The notes beneath the pieces are model-generated. The model was given only the letters and a program-made list of their open reading frames with translations. It was not told where the DNA came from and made no database searches. This document shows, piece after piece, positions 3,848 through 5,854 of a DNA stretch of 5,854 nucleotides. The position numbers and the translations under genes were made by a program. Position 1 is the stretch's first letter. Each line of letters opens with the position of its first letter. Source of the stretch: Propionibacteriaceae bacterium (GTDB lineage: Bacteria; Actinomycetota; Actinomycetes; Propionibacteriales; Propionibacteriaceae); assembly GCA_031254155.1 (NCBI GenBank), contig JAIRVA010000358.1, forward strand, positions 1 to 5,854, read 5' to 3'.

Positions 3848-5854
3848 ATGAGCGCAGCGGTTGAGCAGATAGCTGAAGCGCCAGCCAAGCGGGAGCGCCG
3901 TCCGGCCGCCCCGATCGACCCGCGGCTCGTCCGGCGGGCGCGGGCCACCCGGGCGTACATGATCTCCGGGGTCGCCGTGGGATCGTTGACCGCGGTGCTC
4001 GTGCTTCTCCAGGCGCGGCTGTTGTCGTCCACCATCGCCTCGGTCTTCGCCACCCGGACTCTCCGCGGCCTGGGCCTCGCGCTCGGCCTGCTCGCCGCAG
4101 TTCTGGCCGGCCGGGGGCTGCTCGCGTGGGCCTCGTCGTGGCTCGCCCAGCGTACCTCTGCCGCCGTCAAATCCCAGTTGCGCCGCGACATCCTGGCCGC
4201 CCGGCTCGCCGCGCCCGCCCACCAGACGTCGAGTTCGTCGTCCCTCGTCACCCTCGTGACGTCTGGCCTCGACGCGCTGGACGGCTACTTCTCCAAGTAC
4301 CTCCCGCAGTTGTTGCTGGCTGTCACGGTACCCGTCATCGTCGGGGCGGCGATCCTCACCGCCGACTGGCGTTCGGCCCTCATCATCGCCGCGACCATCC
4401 CGTTCATCCCCGTCCTCATGGCCCTCGTCGGCTGGACGACGGAGAAACAGGTGTCGCGGCGGTGGGCGTACCAATCCCGCCTCGCCAGCCATTTCGCCGA
4501 CCTCGTCGCCGGGCTGCCGACGTTGCAGGTCTTCGGCCGGGCCAAGGCCCAGGCCGAGGGGTTGAAGCGGACGGAGAACGCCAACCGCCGCGAGACGATG
4601 GCAATCCTGCGCATCTCGTTCCTGTCCGCCTTCGTACTCGAACTGTTCTCGACGCTGGCCGTGGCGGTGATTGCCCTTGTCATCGGGACGCGGCTGGTGT
4701 ACGGCCAGATGGACTTTCCGACGGCCCTGTTCGTCCTGATCCTCGCGCCGGAGATCTACCTGCCCATCCGCCAGGTCGGCGTCCACTACCACGACTCGGC
4801 CGACGGCTTGGCCGCCGCCGAGGCCGCCTTCGCCGAAATCGACCGCGCCGGTACGCCGACGGCTCCCGCCGCCGGCGCTGGACGCGTACGGGGCGAAAAT
4901 GTCGGTGGTCCGCCACCCAAGAGTTCTGGGGGCCCACAGGTCGAGGCGCGCGGGGTGACTTACACCTACCCCGGTACGACGGTGCCCGTCGGGCCGTTTG
5001 ACCTTGACCTCCGGCCCGGCGAGATTGTCGCCCTCGCCGGTCGCTCCGGCGGCGGCAAGACCACTCTCCTGGGCTGCCTGCTGGGCTTCCTCACCCCGGA
5101 CGGCGGTACGCTCACCCTGGGCGGCCAGGACGCCCGGACCCTCGACTGGCCGGGCTGGCGGGCCGGTCTCGCGTACGTTCCCCAGATCCCCGGCCTGGTC
5201 ACCGGGACGATCGCCGACAACGTCCGGCTGGGCTACAGCGACGCGACCGACGCGGAGGTACGGCAGGTCCTGACCGCCGCTGGTGCGCCCGGCCTCGACC
5301 CCGCCCGCCCGGTCGGCGAAGAGGGCGAGGGACTCTCCGTCGGCGAGCGGCGGCGAGTCGGCATCGCCCGTGCCCTGGCCCGCATCGAACTCGGCGGCGC
5401 CCGCCTGCTGATCCTCGACGAACCCACCGCCGGCCTGGACACCGACACCGAGGCCAAGGTCCTCCACAGCCTCCGCGACTCCGGGGCGACCGCGCTGGTG
5501 GTGTCCCATCGCGAAGCGGTCTGGGAAGCGGCGGATCGGGTGGTTGAGGTGGGTTCGTCCGGGGAGCTGCGGCCTGCCACGGCGGCCCCCCCCCATTTAT
5601 CCTCGGGTCGTCCGAGGGCCCACAGTGGCACCGACACCAACCACGACTCTGGCGAGGCGGAGCCATTAGGGCCCTCGGCGCCCCTCATCCGGGCAAGCGA
5701 CGTGGACACCGACCGTGGTGGCCGGTCGGATGATCAGAGGAAGCGTGGGGGGGTCCCGCCGTGGCAGGGCACGGGTACGACACAAGAGGATGCAGACGCT
5801 CAGCAGGGGAAGGTTCGTACCAAGAGCCCGTTGCTGAAGTTGGTTTTTGCCTTG
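3848..5854 (+). CDS. cydD: CydD half of a probable CydDC fusion ABC transporter, 3' end cut
   Basis: CydDC is an inner-membrane ABC transporter needed to assemble cytochrome bd. It was described as a cysteine/glutathione exporter, and later structural work proposes a heme-related role. The 669 codons visible have no stop. Residues 37-308 hold six membrane segments (about 37-62, 74-97, 152-170, 174-196, 258-280, 291-308). FADLVAGLPTLQVFGR (216-231) and RQVGVHYHDSADG (308-320) look typical of CydD. The ATPase has Walker A GRSGGGKTT (398-406), Q446, signature LSVGE (496-500), Walker B LLILDE (520-525), D-loop GLD (529-531) and H554. The signature departs from LSGGQ, as I recall other actinobacterial CydD proteins doing. 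After about residue 575 a polar linker of roughly 80 residues leads to SPLLKLVFAL (660-669), which resembles the start of CydC membrane segment 1. Fusion is inferred because the CydC half lies beyond the window. The terminator and dyad upstream separate it from cydAB. Confidence 0.93.
   Translation, partial: MSAAVEQIAEAPAKRERRPAAPIDPRLVRRARATRAYMISGVAVGSLTAVLVLLQARLLSSTIASVFATRTLRGLGLALGLLAAVLAGRGLLAWASSWLAQRTSAAVKSQLRRDILAARLAAPAHQTSSSSSLVTLVTSGLDALDGYFSKYLPQLLLAVTVPVIVGAAILTADWRSALIIAATIPFIPVLMALVGWTTEKQVSRRWAYQSRLASHFADLVAGLPTLQVFGRAKAQAEGLKRTENANRRETMAILRISFLSAFVLELFSTLAVAVIALVIGTRLVYGQMDFPTALFVLILAPEIYLPIRQVGVHYHDSADGLAAAEAAFAEIDRAGTPTAPAAGAGRVRGENVGGPPPKSSGGPQVEARGVTYTYPGTTVPVGPFDLDLRPGEIVALAGRSGGGKTTLLGCLLGFLTPDGGTLTLGGQDARTLDWPGWRAGLAYVPQIPGLVTGTIADNVRLGYSDATDAEVRQVLTAAGAPGLDPARPVGEEGEGLSVGERRRVGIARALARIELGGARLLILDEPTAGLDTDTEAKVLHSLRDSGATALVVSHREAVWEAADRVVEVGSSGELRPATAAPPHLSSGRPRAHSGTDTNHDSGEAEPLGPSAPLIRASDVDTDRGGRSDDQRKRGGVPPWQGTGTTQEDADAQQGKVRTKSPLLKLVFAL
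5586..5594 (+). repeat. Homopolymer run of nine C in the linker
   Basis: Nine consecutive C bases cover the end of codon 580, codons 581-582 and the first base of codon 583. Loss of one C would put the frame onto TAG at 5667-5669, and gain of one onto TGA at 5731-5733. Either change ends the protein after a complete CydD ATPase domain and before CydC. Confidence 0.85.
5612..5678. repeat. 10-bp perfect inverted repeat in the linker coding region
   Basis: CCGAGGGCCC (5612-5621) and GGGCCCTCGG (5669-5678) are perfect complements around a 47-base loop. Inside the loop GTGGC (5625-5629) can pair with GCCAT (5662-5666) with one wobble. A competing small hairpin pairs CCTCGG (5601-5606) with CCGAGG (5612-5617). 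Together these make a stable mRNA fold just downstream of the nine-C run. Confidence 0.6.

Larger units (their letters stand above)
5579..5827 (+). other. Linker between the CydD ATPase domain and the presumed CydC half
   Basis: Residues 578-660 of the CydD frame are rich in Gly, Ser, Thr, Asp, Arg and Pro, have almost no hydrophobic clusters, and match no domain I know. They are probably a disordered tether. The stretch contains two TTA codons (584 and 607), a nine-C run, a seven-G run (5747-5753) and a 10-bp inverted repeat, none typical of the preceding ATPase domain. The frame stays open throughout. Because such runs are error-prone, the exact linker sequence is less certain than the domains on either side. 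Confidence 0.6.

Noticed and set aside
3730..3864. A 44-codon plus-strand reading frame between cydB and cydD, considered as a CydX-like small subunit
   Set aside because: It has no ribosome binding site, no hydrophobic membrane segment, runs through the terminator stem, and overlaps the cydD start.
3824..5596. 590-codon minus-strand open frame opposite cydD
   Set aside because: Its translation is Gly/Arg/Asp-rich low complexity, expected opposite a GC-biased gene, while the plus strand carries all ABC transporter motifs in order.

Overview
This is a high-GC window that reads as actinobacterial. The evidence is strongly G/C-biased third codon positions, a divergent ABC-2 type ATPase of the kind common next to actinobacterial TetR regulators, and a CydD that appears to run on into CydC in one reading frame, as in Streptomyces and relatives. 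I cannot name the genus. There are no RNA genes, CRISPR arrays, insertion sequences or phage signs.

Layout. (1) Positions 1-850, minus strand: the ATPase of a two-component drug or lipid exporter, cut off by the left edge. (2) Positions 851-1074: a divergent control region. It holds a good promoter for the ATPase overlapped by a dyad, two small hairpins, a tandem 10-bp repeat, and a cydA promoter that seems to give a leaderless mRNA. (3) Positions 1075-3710, plus strand: cydA and cydB, the two core subunits of cytochrome bd quinol oxidase, with a 17-bp gap. (4) Positions 3711-3847: a strong intrinsic terminator, then a second inverted repeat. (5) Positions 3848-5854, plus strand: cydD, the ABC transporter half needed for cytochrome bd assembly. 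It continues through a long polar linker into what looks like the first membrane segment of CydC, and is cut by the right edge.

How the genes work together. CydA and CydB form the oxygen-reducing, quinol-oxidising membrane complex with hemes b558, b595 and d. CydDC is required to mature it, by exporting reduced thiols and/or by handling heme. The terminator after cydB suggests that oxidase subunits and assembly factor are made in different amounts. The exporter ATPase has no obvious metabolic link to the cyd genes and only shares the intergenic region.

The core genes are ordinary. The parts worth a second look are the control region before cydA, the terminator and dyad between cydB and cydD, TTA leucine codons in all three cyd genes, and the CydD-CydC junction, where a run of nine C precedes stops in both other frames.
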